A stretch of 64,000 bases of DNA from Caldicellulosiruptor kronotskyensis 2002 (GCF_000166775.1 NC_014720.1:397501-461500), one strand, 5' to 3'. Positions 1-12,088 are shown, numbered from the stretch's first letter. Program-made: numbers and translations. The notes: generated by a model not told the origin, from the sequence alone.

Positions 1-2606
<2,606 letters not shown>

Positions 2607-2680
2607 AAAGAGGAGCTTTCTCCCTATTCACTTGCGAGGCTGCTTAGAAAGCTGCTGAAGAAAATGAATAAGCTGACAAA

Positions 2681-2796
<116 letters not shown>

Positions 2797-2842
2797 TTTT
2801 TTATTTTTAGATGGTCTCTCTTGTCTTAATTTTTCGATTGTT

Positions 2843-3790
2843 TTAAAAAGCAAAATTTTCACTTGGCACTGGTACCTTTTCAAGTATCTCGTTTATCACA
2901 TCTGACGATTTTGCATTTTTGATTATATATTGATTCTTGAGAAGAATCCTATGGCTGAGGACAAAAGGAGCTAAGTACTTGACAAAATCAGGAAGAACAA
3001 AATCGTAGCCTCGGACAGCAGCGAGGCTTTGAGATGCACGCATAAGAGCAATGAAGCTTCTGTTGCTTGCAGGAAGCTGAACCATTTCGTGTTCTCTTGT
3101 GCTTTGACAAATTTCGTATATATAAGATAGAATATCTTCGTTTACATACACCTCTTTTATCTTTTCCTGAATCTTTATTACCTCATCCTTTGCTACCACA
3201 GGTTCTATACTATCGAGAGGATTTTTTTCTCTGAACCTTGTGAGCATCTTTATAGTCTCTTCTTTGTTTGTGTATCCTAAACTGAGCTTTATCAAAAACC
3301 TGTCAAGCTGCGCCTCAGGGAGAGGATATGTTCCCTGAATTTCAATAGGGTTTTGAGTAGCAATAACAAAAAATGGGTCTTCTAACTTATGTGTGATACC
3401 GTCAATTGTCACCTGTCTTTCTTCCATGCATTCAAGAAGACTTGACTGTGTTCTTGGCGTTGCCCTGTTTATTTCATCAGCCAAAAGTATATTAGTAAAA
3501 ATTGGACCTGGTCTGAACTCAAACTCTTGTGTTTTCATGTTGAAGTAGTATATACCTGTCAGATCTGATGGCAGAAGGTCTGGCGTGAACTGAATTCTTT
3601 TGAAACTACAATTTATAGATTTTGCAAGAGCCTTTGACAGCATTGTTTTTCCTGTGCCCGGGACATCCTCTAAAAGAACATGCCCACCGGCAAAGAGAGA
3701 TGTTATTACAAGCTCAATTTGAGCTTCCTTTCCAACAATTACTTTTGATATATTTTGAATAATTTTTTTTGCTACACTTGCTATCTCCAT
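2843..3790 (-). CDS. MoxR-family AAA+ ATPase
   Basis: The 315-residue product is a MoxR-type AAA+ chaperone ATPase. Walker A is VPGTGKT near residue 43-49, Walker B is LLADEIN near 100, and sensor 1 is the ATQNP motif near residue 175. Such ATPases usually act with a DUF58/VWA partner encoded next to them in complex assembly or maturation. Here no partner is adjacent: downstream on this strand lies the 5S gene, and upstream the next gene is divergent. The start ATG has AGGA about nine bases upstream. A promoter TTGAAA-N17-TAAAAT lies about 90 bases upstream. The family is clear; the cellular target cannot be read from the sequence. Confidence 0.93.
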   Translation of the reverse strand: MEIASVAKKIIQNISKVIVGKEAQIELVITSLFAGGHVLLEDVPGTGKTMLSKALAKSINCSFKRIQFTPDLLPSDLTGIYYFNMKTQEFEFRPGPIFTNILLADEINRATPRTQSSLLECMEERQVTIDGITHKLEDPFFVIATQNPIEIQGTYPLPEAQLDRFLIKLSLGYTNKEETIKMLTRFREKNPLDSIEPVVAKDEVIKIQEKIKEVYVNEDILSYIYEICQSTREHEMVQLPASNRSFIALMRASQSLAAVRGYDFVLPDFVKYLAPFVLSHRILLKNQYIIKNAKSSDVINEILEKVPVPSENFAF

Positions 3791-3881
3791 TTTTCATTCC
3801 TACTTTCCTTTTTGTGTTTTATATTAAAAATTTTGACCTTTCTATGTTTTATTTAAACTTACATAGTCTGCCTATAAAATT

Positions 3882-3910
3882 ATTTTACCTCTTTTAAAAA
3901 GCTATTTCAA
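3882..3910 (-). promoter_or_regulatory. Putative sigma-A promoter of the moxR gene
   Basis: Read on the minus strand, TTGAAA (3910-3905) and TAAAAT (3887-3882) are separated by 17 bases. It lies upstream of the MoxR start in an otherwise AT-rich spacer. Confidence 0.5.
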
Positions 3911-4056
3911 TCAACTGTTAACTCTTTAAATCTACAAAATATAAAGCGTTGTTTTATCAAAAATGTGCAAAAACAAAGCAGAAATTTGTATATCCATAAC
4001 TTAACAAAGTGAGATACAATATTGTCATGTAAACAATTTCAAAGGAGGCATAAAAG

Positions 4057-4512
4057 GTGGCAAATGAGATTTTGGGAACAGATGTTGTTGTCCAGATAGG
4101 AATAATTGTTAAAGACATTGAAAAGACAGCAAAAGACTTTGCACAGTTTTTTGGAGTTGAGGTTCCACAGATTATCGAAACCGAAGAGTATGAGAAAACA
4201 CACACAGAGTACAGAGGAAAACCTACAAATGCCAGAGCAAAACTTGCATTTTTCAGAAATTTCAAAAACGTAGAGATTGAGTTAATTGAACCAGACGAAA
4301 ATCCTTCTACATGGAGAGAGTTTTTAGAAAATCATGGCGAGGGTATTCACCATATTGGTGTATTTGTAAAGAACATGGATGAGAAGATTGAAAATTTTAA
4401 AAAAGAAGGAATTGAGGTTCTTCAAAAAGGGGATTACACAGGTGGAAGGTATGCTTACATGGAAAGTACCAATAAGCTCAAATTTATCTTGGAACTTTTA
4501 GAAAACTTTTAA
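4057..4512 (+). CDS. VOC/glyoxalase-fold protein
   Basis: This 151-residue protein belongs to the vicinal-oxygen-chelate superfamily, most like the methylmalonyl-CoA epimerase/Glyoxalase_4 branch. The two beta-alpha-beta-beta-beta units are visible, starting at VVVQIGIIVKD and at HHIGVFVKNMDEKI. Metal-ligand-like residues are the His pair of the second unit and the Glu near the C-terminus (ILELL). The first unit has Gln where many relatives have His. The start is GTG with AAAGGAGG eight bases upstream. The ThuA-like gene follows 33 bp later, so they are probably co-transcribed. The substrate is unknown; the neighbourhood suggests sugar metabolism. Confidence 0.85.
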   Translation: MANEILGTDVVVQIGIIVKDIEKTAKDFAQFFGVEVPQIIETEEYEKTHTEYRGKPTNARAKLAFFRNFKNVEIELIEPDENPSTWREFLENHGEGIHHIGVFVKNMDEKIENFKKEGIEVLQKGDYTGGRYAYMESTNKLKFILELLENF

Positions 4513-4545
4513 AATATTTATTGAGGGAAGTGGGGAGAAATAATT

Positions 4546-5190
4546 ATGAAAAAAATCTTAGCCTTACTTGGAGATTTTTACCACAGTCATGACAACCTGC
4601 TCAAAGCCTTACAGCAAGCCACAAGTACTGCTTTAGATAACTGCGAGATAATAGATGCATCAATTGAAAACTTTGAGGAGTTTCTTTCTCAAAATCCAGA
4701 TGCAATTGTAATCTCTGCAGAAAACAGGGTAAATCCACAAGACGAAATTGTAAAGTGCTGGATGACAGAGAAGGTAGAAAAGAGAATAAAAGAGTATGTT
4801 GAAGGCGGTGGAAGGCTTTTTGTATGGCACTCAGGGCTTGCCTCATACCCTGAAGAAGGAGAGTTTTTCAAACTTGTAAAAGGATATTTTAAGTTTCATC
4901 CAGATAAGCACAAGCTTGTGAGATATCATTCTTTACATGAAGCTACTCTTGATGGCAAAAAATTTGATTTTGAAATTATAGATGAACACTATTTTGTTTT
5001 TTGCGACAAAGAAAATATTAACATCTATCTTTACTCTGAATCAGAAGACGGCAGTTCAATTGCAGGATGGTGGCACAATTTTGGCAAGGGTAAAGTGGTT
5101 GCATTAACTCCTGCTCACAGAGAAGATGGGCTTTTAGATAATAACTTCCAGGAACTTCTCAAAGCAGTTTTGACCTTTCTTTTCAAGTAG
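4546..5190 (+). CDS. ThuA-like domain protein
   Basis: The 214-residue product has the class I glutamine-amidotransferase-like fold of the ThuA (trehalose utilisation) family. Visible pieces are an N-terminal KKILALLGD strand, the stretch EGGGRLFVWHSGLASY near residue 87, and the late WWHNFGKGKVVALTPAH segment. ThuA proteins accompany oxidative or keto-sugar catabolism genes but have no firmly established reaction. The gene follows the VOC gene and is closed by a strong hairpin terminator at 5228-5265. There is no signal peptide, so it is likely cytosolic. Confidence 0.85.
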   Translation: MKKILALLGDFYHSHDNLLKALQQATSTALDNCEIIDASIENFEEFLSQNPDAIVISAENRVNPQDEIVKCWMTEKVEKRIKEYVEGGGRLFVWHSGLASYPEEGEFFKLVKGYFKFHPDKHKLVRYHSLHEATLDGKKFDFEIIDEHYFVFCDKENINIYLYSESEDGSSIAGWWHNFGKGKVVALTPAHREDGLLDNNFQELLKAVLTFLFK

Positions 5191-5227
5191 GACTTTCAAA
5201 ATATAAATAATAAATAAAAGTTTTCAA

Positions 5228-5265
5228 GGGCTTATCCAGCTACAGCTTTGGATGAGCCCTTTTTT
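5228..5265 (+). terminator. Rho-independent terminator after thuA-like gene
   Basis: GGGCTTATCCA pairs with TGGATGAGCCC (one G-U pair) around a short loop and is followed by TTTTTT. Confidence 0.9.
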
Positions 5266-5274
5266 AAAAAACAA

Positions 5275-5303
5275 TTGACAGAATATAAAAAAACAATTAA
5301 TAT
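5275..5303 (+). promoter_or_regulatory. Sigma-A promoter of the epimerase gene
   Basis: TTGACA (5275-5280) and TAATAT (5298-5303) are spaced by 17 bases. A LacI-like sequence with seven of eight AANCGNTT positions lies just downstream at about 5315-5325 and could be an operator for the LacI protein encoded at 6102. Confidence 0.65.
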
Positions 5304-5365
5304 AGAAATATAAAGTGAACGATTAAGTAACCCAATTACTAAACTTTTAAGTGAGCTGGTGAAAA

Positions 5366-5998
5366 ATGGATATTACAAGGTTTAAGGAAGATTTAAAAGC
5401 ACATCTTGAAGAAAAGATTGTACCATTTTGGCAAAGTTTAAAGGACGACGAATTTGGCGGCTACTATGGATACATGGGCTTTAATCTCAATATTAATAGG
5501 GAAGCTCAAAAAGGTTGCATTTTGAACTCGAGGATATTATGGTTTTTCTCAGCATGTTACAATATCCTGAAAAATGCAAGTTGGCTTTTGGATGAAGCTG
5601 CTAAATATTTGAAAGATGAAAAATTAAAAGAGGAAGTTGAAAAGCTTACATTAGAGGTTGCCAAAGTAACTTTAAAAGAAGCCTTTGATGGACAAAGCCT
5701 TATAAATGAAAAGGTAGAGGACAAAATTGACAGGAGCAAAATCTGGTGGGTTGAGGCAGAGACTGTTGTTGGATTTTTCAATGCATATCAAAAGTCAAAA
5801 GAGGAAAAATTTTTAGATGCAACCATCAAAACATGGGAGTTTATAAAAGAGTATCTTGTTGACAAAAGAAAAAATTCTGAGTGGCTATGGAAAGTAAGTG
5901 AGGATTTAAAAGCTTTGGATATGCCAATTGTTGAACCGTGGAAGTGTCCATATCACAACGGTAGAATGTGTTTGGAGATAATAAAAAGGGTTGACTAA
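5366..5998 (+). pseudogene. Cellobiose/mannobiose 2-epimerase with internal in-frame deletion
   Basis: The 210-residue frame is an N-acylglucosamine 2-epimerase-family protein. Known cellobiose 2-epimerases, including that of Caldicellulosiruptor saccharolyticus, are about 390 residues with an (alpha/alpha)6 barrel. Residues 1-69 match the N-terminus (ending FFSACYNILK). Residue 71 onward (ASWLLDEAAKYLKDE) matches what I recall as the sequence just after the family's GHDIEASWLL motif. About 180 residues are therefore missing, including two of the three catalytic histidines. The last one, in CPYHNGRM, remains. The frame is intact, so a short protein could be made, but it should not epimerise sugars. 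The gene lies between the ThuA-like gene and the lacI/GH130 pair, where epimerase activity would feed a mannosyl-glucose phosphorylase. Confidence 0.8.
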
Positions 5999-6101
5999 AA
6001 GTTTCGAGCTTGACCCTGTAAAGTTACAGAGAAATAAAGTATAATAGAAAGTAAAAAAGAAAAGGCTTGTAAAGCCTTATTTGAAGGGGAAAAAGGATAC
6101 A

Positions 6102-7109
6102 ATGGATAAGAGAGTTACCATGAAAGATATTGCCGAAAAGCTTGGTGTTTCAAAGGTAACAGTGTCAAAGGCCCTCAAAGATAGCCCTGATATTAGTGCA
6201 TCCCTGAAAGAGAAAATCATAAAGACTGCTCAGGAGATGGGTTACATCTACAACGCAAAGGGAAGGATGCTAAGAGAAAACCTAACGTATTCCATCGGTG
6301 TGATATCGTCAGAAAAGTATTATGGCAAAGACGACTATTTCTATATAGACCTTTACAAACATCTTTCAAACAGCTTAGAGAAGCTTGGCTTTACAACAAC
6401 CTTCAACATTATAAGCCAGTCAGACGAAAATGAGCTTTCTGTACCCAACGCGCTTTTGGAACAGAAGGTAGACGGTGTTGTTATTTTAGGTCAGATGAAT
6501 CTTGACTACATTCAAAAGATTTTAAGTTACGACTATCCGACAGTATTTTTAGACTTTTACTGTGACAAGTTCAACGTTGACTGTGTCATCACAGACAACT
6601 TTTACGCAACATACGAGATAACCAACATGCTAATAGAGCAGGGTCACACCAAAATTGGGTTTGTAGGGAACATCTACGCAACAAGCAGTATCCAGGACAG
6701 GTTCCTGGGCTTTTACAAGGCGCTTTTGGAGAACAAGATAGATCTCAACAAAGACTGGATAATAAAAGACAGGGATGACAACAACAATTTCATAGATATT
6801 GTATTGCCCAAAAACCTTCCAACGGCATTTGTCTGTAACTGTGACAAGACTGCTTATCTTACAATAGAAAAGCTTAAATCAAGTGGCTACAAGGTGCCGG
6901 ACGATGTGTCAGTGGTGGGGTTTGATGACAGTCTTCACGCAGTGCTCTCAGAGCCTAAAATTACCACCGTCCGTGTGAATTTGGAAGAGATGGGCAGAAG
7001 AACAGCCAAGATGATGGTTGAAAAGATAAAGCAAGGGGAAAAGCATTATGGTAAGATGCTCATAAAAGGCAAGGTTATCATAAGAGAATCTGCCAAGGCT
7101 TTGAAATAA
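6102..7109 (+). CDS. LacI-family transcriptional regulator
   Basis: The 335-residue product has an N-terminal LacI helix-turn-helix (VTMKDIAEKLGVSKVTVSKALKDSPDIS) followed by a periplasmic-binding-protein-like sensor domain. Start ATG 6102 has AAAGGA upstream; a TTG at 6081 in the same frame is less likely. LacI proteins repress sugar genes and release DNA on binding a sugar. Its position between the epimerase remnant and the GH130 phosphorylase suggests control of beta-mannoside use. The target and effector are inferred, not shown. Confidence 0.93.
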   Translation: MDKRVTMKDIAEKLGVSKVTVSKALKDSPDISASLKEKIIKTAQEMGYIYNAKGRMLRENLTYSIGVISSEKYYGKDDYFYIDLYKHLSNSLEKLGFTTTFNIISQSDENELSVPNALLEQKVDGVVILGQMNLDYIQKILSYDYPTVFLDFYCDKFNVDCVITDNFYATYEITNMLIEQGHTKIGFVGNIYATSSIQDRFLGFYKALLENKIDLNKDWIIKDRDDNNNFIDIVLPKNLPTAFVCNCDKTAYLTIEKLKSSGYKVPDDVSVVGFDDSLHAVLSEPKITTVRVNLEEMGRRTAKMMVEKIKQGEKHYGKMLIKGKVIIRESAKALK

Positions 7110-7181
7110 CGCTTTGTTAACATGATCTAAAAAGATTTTAAATTCACATAAATTCAAAAAATATAGAGGAGGAAAGGGCTA

Positions 7182-8168
7182 ATGGATATTAAAATTATTG
7201 GGCAATCACTTCCAAACATGCCATGGGAAGAAAGGCCAAAAGACTGCAAGGACATTGTATGGAGGTCTAAATACAATCCAATTATCAAGAGAAATCAGGC
7301 AAAAGATGCAAATAGTATCTTCAACAGCGCAGTTGTTCCCTTCAAAGATGCTTTTGCAGGAGTTTTTAGAGTAGATGATAGGGCAAGAAGAATGAACATC
7401 AGACGTGGGTTTAGCAAGGATGGTTACAACTGGGAGATTGACGATGAACCAATCAACTTCATCCAGCAGACAAGAGACCCACTTGTAAGTGAGTACAAGT
7501 ACGATCCAAGAGTAACTTTCATAGAGGATAGATACTATATCACATGGTGTAATGGCTATCACGGGCCAACAATTGGTGTTGGCTATACATTCGACTTTGA
7601 AAAGTTCTATCAGATTGAAAATGCATTTTTGCCATACAACAGAAACGGTGTGCTTTTCCCGAGGAAAATAAACGGTAAATACGCGATGCTTTCTCGCCCA
7701 TCAGATACGGGGCACACAGCTTTTGGCGACATATTCTACAGCGAAAGCCCTGATATGATTCACTGGGGTTGCCACAGACATGTAATGTCAGCAGGCTATA
7801 CTCCATGGCAGTCGCTCAAAATAGGGGCAGGGCCTACACCAATTGAAACAAGCGAAGGGTGGCTGCTAATTTATCACGGTGTACTTCTTTCATGCAATGG
7901 TTATGTATACAGCTTTGGTGCAGCACTTTTGGACTTAGAAAAACCATGGATTGTGAAAGCAAGATCAAAATCTTATCTTCTTTCGCCACAGGAGTATTAT
8001 GAATGTGTTGGCGATGTTCCAAACGTAGCATTCCCATGTGCAACACTGTGCGACGCTAGCACAGGAAGGCTTGCAATATACTATGGCGGTGCTGATACTG
8101 TCGTGAACCTTGCATTTGCTTATGTTCAGGATATAATTGAACTTCTCAAGAGGGAAAGCCAGGAATAA
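7182..8168 (+). CDS. GH130 beta-mannoside phosphorylase
   Basis: The 328-residue product is a five-bladed beta-propeller glycoside phosphorylase of family GH130. Recognisable pieces are [23 protein letters not shown]-type N-terminal strands, the YDPRVT segment near residue 108 that carries the conserved acid of the family, and the late WLLIYHG and IYYGGADT segments. It is probably of the GH130_2 mannooligosaccharide type. These enzymes cleave beta-1,4-mannosides with phosphate to give mannose-1-phosphate in the cytosol. AGGAGG precedes the ATG by about nine bases. In the canonical route a 2-epimerase supplies mannosyl-glucose, but here that gene is internally deleted, so direct attack on mannooligosaccharides is more likely. 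A hairpin terminator follows. Confidence 0.9.
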   Translation: MDIKIIGQSLPNMPWEERPKDCKDIVWRSKYNPIIKRNQAKDANSIFNSAVVPFKDAFAGVFRVDDRARRMNIRRGFSKDGYNWEIDDEPINFIQQTRDPLVSEYKYDPRVTFIEDRYYITWCNGYHGPTIGVGYTFDFEKFYQIENAFLPYNRNGVLFPRKINGKYAMLSRPSDTGHTAFGDIFYSESPDMIHWGCHRHVMSAGYTPWQSLKIGAGPTPIETSEGWLLIYHGVLLSCNGYVYSFGAALLDLEKPWIVKARSKSYLLSPQEYYECVGDVPNVAFPCATLCDASTGRLAIYYGGADTVVNLAFAYVQDIIELLKRESQE

Positions 8169-8202
8169 TAAAAATATTAATATTGATGATAAAAACATAC
8201 AA

Positions 8203-8240
8203 AAAAAGGCCGGCAGCAGAACAAAGCTGCTGGTCTTTTT
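8203..8240 (+). terminator. Terminator after GH130 gene
   Basis: AAAAAGGCC pairs with GGTCTTTTT and CAGCAG with CTGCTG, with a two-base bulge between. The right arm ends in a T-run. Confidence 0.85.
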
Positions 8241-8330
8241 GATTTTGTGATATTTTCAAACTTGAAATTAGTTTATTTACTGGTAAAGTAAAATCTAAAA
8301 TCTGCGGTATAAAATATTAAGTTTCTCGGG

Positions 8331-8360
8331 TTGTTAAATATGCACCATAAATTTTATAAT
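8331..8360 (+). promoter_or_regulatory. Promoter of the LplA-type ABC operon
   Basis: TTGTTA (8331-8336) and TATAAT (8355-8360) are spaced by 18 bases, about 63 bases before the start of the binding-protein gene. Confidence 0.6.
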
Positions 8361-8423
8361 GAACATGTAGTTGTTTTGCAGTTTTTCTATACAAAAATTA
8401 CATTCTAGAAAGGAGGATTGATT

Positions 8424-10070
8424 ATGTTTAAAAGAAGAGTTGCTTTATTGGTTGCTATTGCCTTTTTGATGACCATCATTGTTCCGGGGTTTTTCAGTGC
8501 TCCAACAAAGGCAGTAGCAGCATCTAAAAACCCAATAGTTTTTAAGATTTATTGGGGTGATTCTAACGCAGAGCCGGTTGATGTGTGGAAAACACCAATT
8601 GGTAAAAAGGTTGAACAAATAACAGGTGTAAGGCTTCAATTTGAATTTATTGTCGGCAGTGATGAGGAAACAAAGGCAGGTATCATGCTTGCAAGTGGCG
8701 ACTTGCCAGACTTAATCAATGCGCACAATGTTGTAAACAAGTTTATTGAAGCAGGAGCTTTAGTTCCGCTGGATAATTACATTGCTAAGTACGGCAAGAA
8801 CATCAAAAAGTGGTATGATGCAAAAGCGCTTAAAAAAATCAAATATCCAAAGGATGGGCACATTTACTATCTCACACCTTTCAGAGAAGAATCTGACCCG
8901 CTATATTCGTTTGCTGGCTTCTGGCTACCGATATACGTTCTCAAAGAGAACAAATGGCCAGTTGTAAGAGATATTGACACATATTTCAAGATTGTAAAAG
9001 ACGCTGTCAAGAAACATCCAACATACAATGGAAAGCCAACAATTGGTTTTACAGCGCTGACTGATAGCTGGAGAATTTATGTACTGATGCAACAGCCGCT
9101 GAGACTTGAAGGCTATCCGAACGATGGTGGCTGGCTTATTGACGAAAAAACAGGTGTTGTAAAAGACAGTTATACAATGCCATATGCAAAAACATATTAC
9201 AAGATACTCAACCAGATGTGGAACGAAGGTCTGCTTGACAAAGAGATGTTCTCACAAAACTATGATCAGTACTTAGCAAAGATTTCGTCGGGCAGAGTTA
9301 TTGGTTTTTATGATGAGAGATGGCAGATACAATCTGCAATAGATTCTCTTGAAAAACAAGGACTTTATGACAGAATTCCAATTGCAATGCCAGTGCTCAA
9401 AAAAGGTGTAAAAAGAGATAGATACAACGTGGTTACAATGGGAACAGGTGCTGGAATATCAATTACAAAAAAGTGCAAGGATCCGGTTGCAGCCTTCAAG
9501 TTCTTAGATAGAATGGCTGGCGAGGATATCTTGAAACTCATCAACTGGGGTATTCAGGGCCAGGACTACTATGTAAAGAATGGTAAGATGTACAAGGACG
9601 CAAAACAGATTCAAAACTACATGAACCCAGATTACAGAAAGAAACAGGGCATTGGCGGAAATATCTGGTTTGCATTCCCAAGACCACCGTTTGACTGGAC
9701 ATATTCAGACAAGAGTGGAAAGATTTCTTGGGACTATTCAGACCAGGCATTAGAACAAAGGTACAAACCATATGAAAAGGAAGTTTTGAAAGCTTATAAG
9801 ATTAAGTCGTTCAAAGACTTGTTCTCACCAACATGGAACTCACCGTACGGATATGGCTGGGATATCAAGCTCCCAGACGACCTGCAGGCAATCCAGAACC
9901 AGGCTGATGACTTGCAAAGAAGGTACGTCACAAAAGCTATAATGGCAAAACCGGGTGAGTACGATAAGATTTGGAATGAATACCTCAACAAGATGAAGAA
10001 CATTCCTATCAAAAAGGTAATTGACTTTAGACAAAAAGAAATTCAGAGAAGACTCAAAGAGTGGAACTAA
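8424..10070 (+). CDS. Extracellular sugar-binding protein of LplA/YtcQ type
   Basis: The 548-residue protein starts with a Sec signal (FKRRVALLVAIAFLMTIIVPGFF) ending near AVAAS. There is no lipobox cysteine, which is unusual for a Gram-positive binding protein. The remainder is a family 1 solute-binding protein of the long LplA/YtcQ subgroup, which serves oligosaccharide importers. ATG 8424 is chosen because AGGAGG lies seven bases upstream; TTG 8418 is too close. Two permease genes follow after a 14-bp hairpin. A YesM/YesN system lies beyond them, the usual partner of this transporter class. No ATPase gene is present, so a shared MsmK/UgpC-type ATPase is presumably used. Confidence 0.93.
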   Translation: MFKRRVALLVAIAFLMTIIVPGFFSAPTKAVAASKNPIVFKIYWGDSNAEPVDVWKTPIGKKVEQITGVRLQFEFIVGSDEETKAGIMLASGDLPDLINAHNVVNKFIEAGALVPLDNYIAKYGKNIKKWYDAKALKKIKYPKDGHIYYLTPFREESDPLYSFAGFWLPIYVLKENKWPVVRDIDTYFKIVKDAVKKHPTYNGKPTIGFTALTDSWRIYVLMQQPLRLEGYPNDGGWLIDEKTGVVKDSYTMPYAKTYYKILNQMWNEGLLDKEMFSQNYDQYLAKISSGRVIGFYDERWQIQSAIDSLEKQGLYDRIPIAMPVLKKGVKRDRYNVVTMGTGAGISITKKCKDPVAAFKFLDRMAGEDILKLINWGIQGQDYYVKNGKMYKDAKQIQNYMNPDYRKKQGIGGNIWFAFPRPPFDWTYSDKSGKISWDYSDQALEQRYKPYEKEVLKAYKIKSFKDLFSPTWNSPYGYGWDIKLPDDLQAIQNQADDLQRRYVTKAIMAKPGEYDKIWNEYLNKMKNIPIKKVIDFRQKEIQRRLKEWN

Positions 10071-10099
10071 TTGGTATTTTGAAGTTTGACATTTTAAAG

Positions 10100-10135
10100 C
10101 TCACGGAACACCTAATTCTAAAGGTGTTCCGTGAG
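10100..10135 (+). terminator. 14-bp hairpin between binding protein and permease genes
   Basis: CTCACGGAACACCT (10100-10113) pairs perfectly with AGGTGTTCCGTGAG (10122-10135). The following TATTTAGTTT is a poor U-tract, so it is better seen as a partial terminator or an mRNA-stabilising hairpin that lets the binding protein be made in excess. Confidence 0.75.
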
Positions 10136-10181
10136 TATTTAGTTTAGTTGACGCTACAAGCTTTTAAGGAGGAAAAGAAAA

Positions 10182-11108
10182 ATGCAGTCATCTAAGAAAG
10201 GAATCTTTTCAACAATCTACAACCAACGCCAGCTAATTGTTCTTACATTTCCTTTTTTAATTATGGTGCTAATTTTTAACTACTTTCCACTGTGGGGTTG
10301 GTTACTTGCTTTCAAAGACTACAAACCGTATCTTGGTTTTCAAAATTCAGAGTGGGTTGGATTTAAAAACTTTGCAGACCTATTTTCAGACGTTTATTTT
10401 TTCCAGGCGCTTAGAAATACCCTGGTCATAAGCTGTTTGAAACTAATATTCAATTTTTTGTCATCCATTACATTTGCAATACTTCTAAATGAGATCAAAA
10501 ACATGCTATTTAAAAGAACAGTGCAGACAATTTCCTACCTTCCACACTTTGTTTCATGGGTTGTTGCAGCAAATATTGTATATACAGTTTTGTCACCTGA
10601 TTATGGAATTATAAATGACTTGCTTGTAAAATTTCACATTATAAAAGAGCCTATAAACTTCCTTGGTGAGCCCCAATATTTCTGGTTTATAGCCCCTGCG
10701 ACTGAGGTCTGGAAAGAGATGGGCTGGAATGCAATTATATACTTGGCTGCAATGACTAACATTGATCCGCAGCTTTATGAAGCTGCAAGCATAGACGGTG
10801 CAGGCAGGCTAAAGAGAATATGGTATATAACCTTGCCAGGTATTCTACCCACAGTCAAGATTCTTCTTATCATGAACGTTGGATGGATTTTGAATGCTGG
10901 GTTTGAACAGATGTACCTTTTGCAAAGACCATCAACATTGGACTATTCAGATATCCTTGAGACATACATCTTAAGATATGGTATTGGAAGTGGAAGATGG
11001 TCATATGCAACAGCAGCTGGTATTTTCAACTCTGTTGTAAGCCTTATTCTTGTTACAACTGCAAACAAAGTAGCATCTAAGATTGGTGAAGGTGAAAGGG
11101 TATTTTAA
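10182..11108 (+). CDS. ABC sugar permease, LplB/YteP type
   Basis: The 308-residue protein has six predicted membrane helices. The conserved cytoplasmic EAA loop is EAASIDGAGRLKRIWYITLP near residue 200, which contacts the ATPase. AAGGAGG sits upstream of ATG 10182. It pairs with the product of 11138 to form the channel for the substrate delivered by the 8424 protein. The substrate is unknown; neighbours suggest plant-derived oligosaccharides. Confidence 0.93.
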   Translation: MQSSKKGIFSTIYNQRQLIVLTFPFLIMVLIFNYFPLWGWLLAFKDYKPYLGFQNSEWVGFKNFADLFSDVYFFQALRNTLVISCLKLIFNFLSSITFAILLNEIKNMLFKRTVQTISYLPHFVSWVVAANIVYTVLSPDYGIINDLLVKFHIIKEPINFLGEPQYFWFIAPATEVWKEMGWNAIIYLAAMTNIDPQLYEAASIDGAGRLKRIWYITLPGILPTVKILLIMNVGWILNAGFEQMYLLQRPSTLDYSDILETYILRYGIGSGRWSYATAAGIFNSVVSLILVTTANKVASKIGEGERVF

Positions 11109-11137
11109 AAAAACTTTACTGAGAGGTGTTTTAGAAA

Positions 11138-12040
11138 GTGCAAACGTCAGCAAAGTATAGGACAACAGAGGATTTAGTCATTGACATTGTGGTATACACA
11201 GTTATGATAATCGTGATGATAGCTACTTTATATCCTTTTTGGAATATACTTGCTATTTCTCTTAACGATGCGCTTGATACCATAAGAGGTGGAATATATC
11301 TGTGGCCAAGAAAATTTACACTTAACAACTATAGAGTCATTCTCAGCAATCCTGACATATACCATGCAACGCTCATATCAGTTTTGAGAGCTGTTATAGG
11401 AAGCATTACAAACGTTCTTTCATGTTTGATGGTTGCATACGCAATTAGTCGAAAGGACTATATATTCAGAAAGTTTATCTCAAGAGTCATCGTGTTTACA
11501 ATGTATTTTAGCGGCGGTCTTATACCCACATACCTTCTTATGAAAAATCTTCATCTTGTTGGAACGTTTTGGGTGTACATTTTGCCTGGTATGGTAAGCG
11601 CGTTCAATATAATTGTGATAAGAAGCTATATAGACGGGCTTCCTCAAAGTCTTATTGAGTCAGCTAAGATTGACGGTGCAAGCGAATATAGGATACTGTT
11701 CCAGATAATAATGCCGCTTTGCCTTCCTGTTTTGGCAACTGTGACACTTTGGGTGGCGGTTGGTCAGTGGAATGCATGGTTTGATACATTCCTGTATAAC
11801 TCCGGCAAGCCAGAGCTTTCTACTTTGCAGTTTGAGCTTCAAAAGATTTTACAGTCTGTTCAGTCTGCTTCAACAAACCCCGACTTTTCAGCATCACTTA
11901 CATCTTCTGGCAGGACTGTAACACCAACTGCTATCCGTGCAACTATGACAATAGTTGCAACACTGCCCATACTTTTTGTATATCCGTTCCTACAAAGATA
12001 CTTTATACATGGTCTTACAATTGGTAGTATAAAAGAGTAA
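11138..12040 (+). CDS. ABC sugar permease, LplC/YtcP type
   Basis: The 300-residue permease of the MalG-like class has its EAA loop at ESAKIDGASEYRILFQIIMP. It starts with GTG; GAGAGGTG lies nine bases upstream. The gene is 29 bp behind the first permease, so they are co-transcribed. An 11-bp AT-rich inverted repeat begins at its stop codon and separates it from the kinase gene. Confidence 0.93.
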   Translation: MQTSAKYRTTEDLVIDIVVYTVMIIVMIATLYPFWNILAISLNDALDTIRGGIYLWPRKFTLNNYRVILSNPDIYHATLISVLRAVIGSITNVLSCLMVAYAISRKDYIFRKFISRVIVFTMYFSGGLIPTYLLMKNLHLVGTFWVYILPGMVSAFNIIVIRSYIDGLPQSLIESAKIDGASEYRILFQIIMPLCLPVLATVTLWVAVGQWNAWFDTFLYNSGKPELSTLQFELQKILQSVQSASTNPDFSASLTSSGRTVTPTAIRATMTIVATLPILFVYPFLQRYFIHGLTIGSIKE

Positions 12041-12076
12041 AGAAGAATATGTTATAATTAAATCAATATTCTTCTT
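12040..12076 (+). terminator. AT-rich hairpin between permease and kinase genes
   Basis: AAGAAGAATAT (12040-12050) pairs with ATATTCTTCTT (12066-12076). No clear T-run follows. The loop contains GTTATAATT. It may attenuate transcription into the kinase gene. Confidence 0.5.
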
Positions 12077-12088
12077 AGCTTAAAAAAG

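Noticed and set aside
5314-5328. LacI operator before the epimerase remnant
   Set aside because: Only seven of eight core positions match and the symmetry is poor. It is mentioned under the promoter but not called as a separate operator.
6016-6045. Promoter with TATAAT at 6040 for the first lacI gene
   Set aside because: The nearest TTGACC is 24 bases away and alternatives match at only three positions.
12051-12060. TATAAT in the loop of the hairpin before the kinase gene as a promoter
   Set aside because: No -35 at a proper distance, and the box is inside a hairpin loop.
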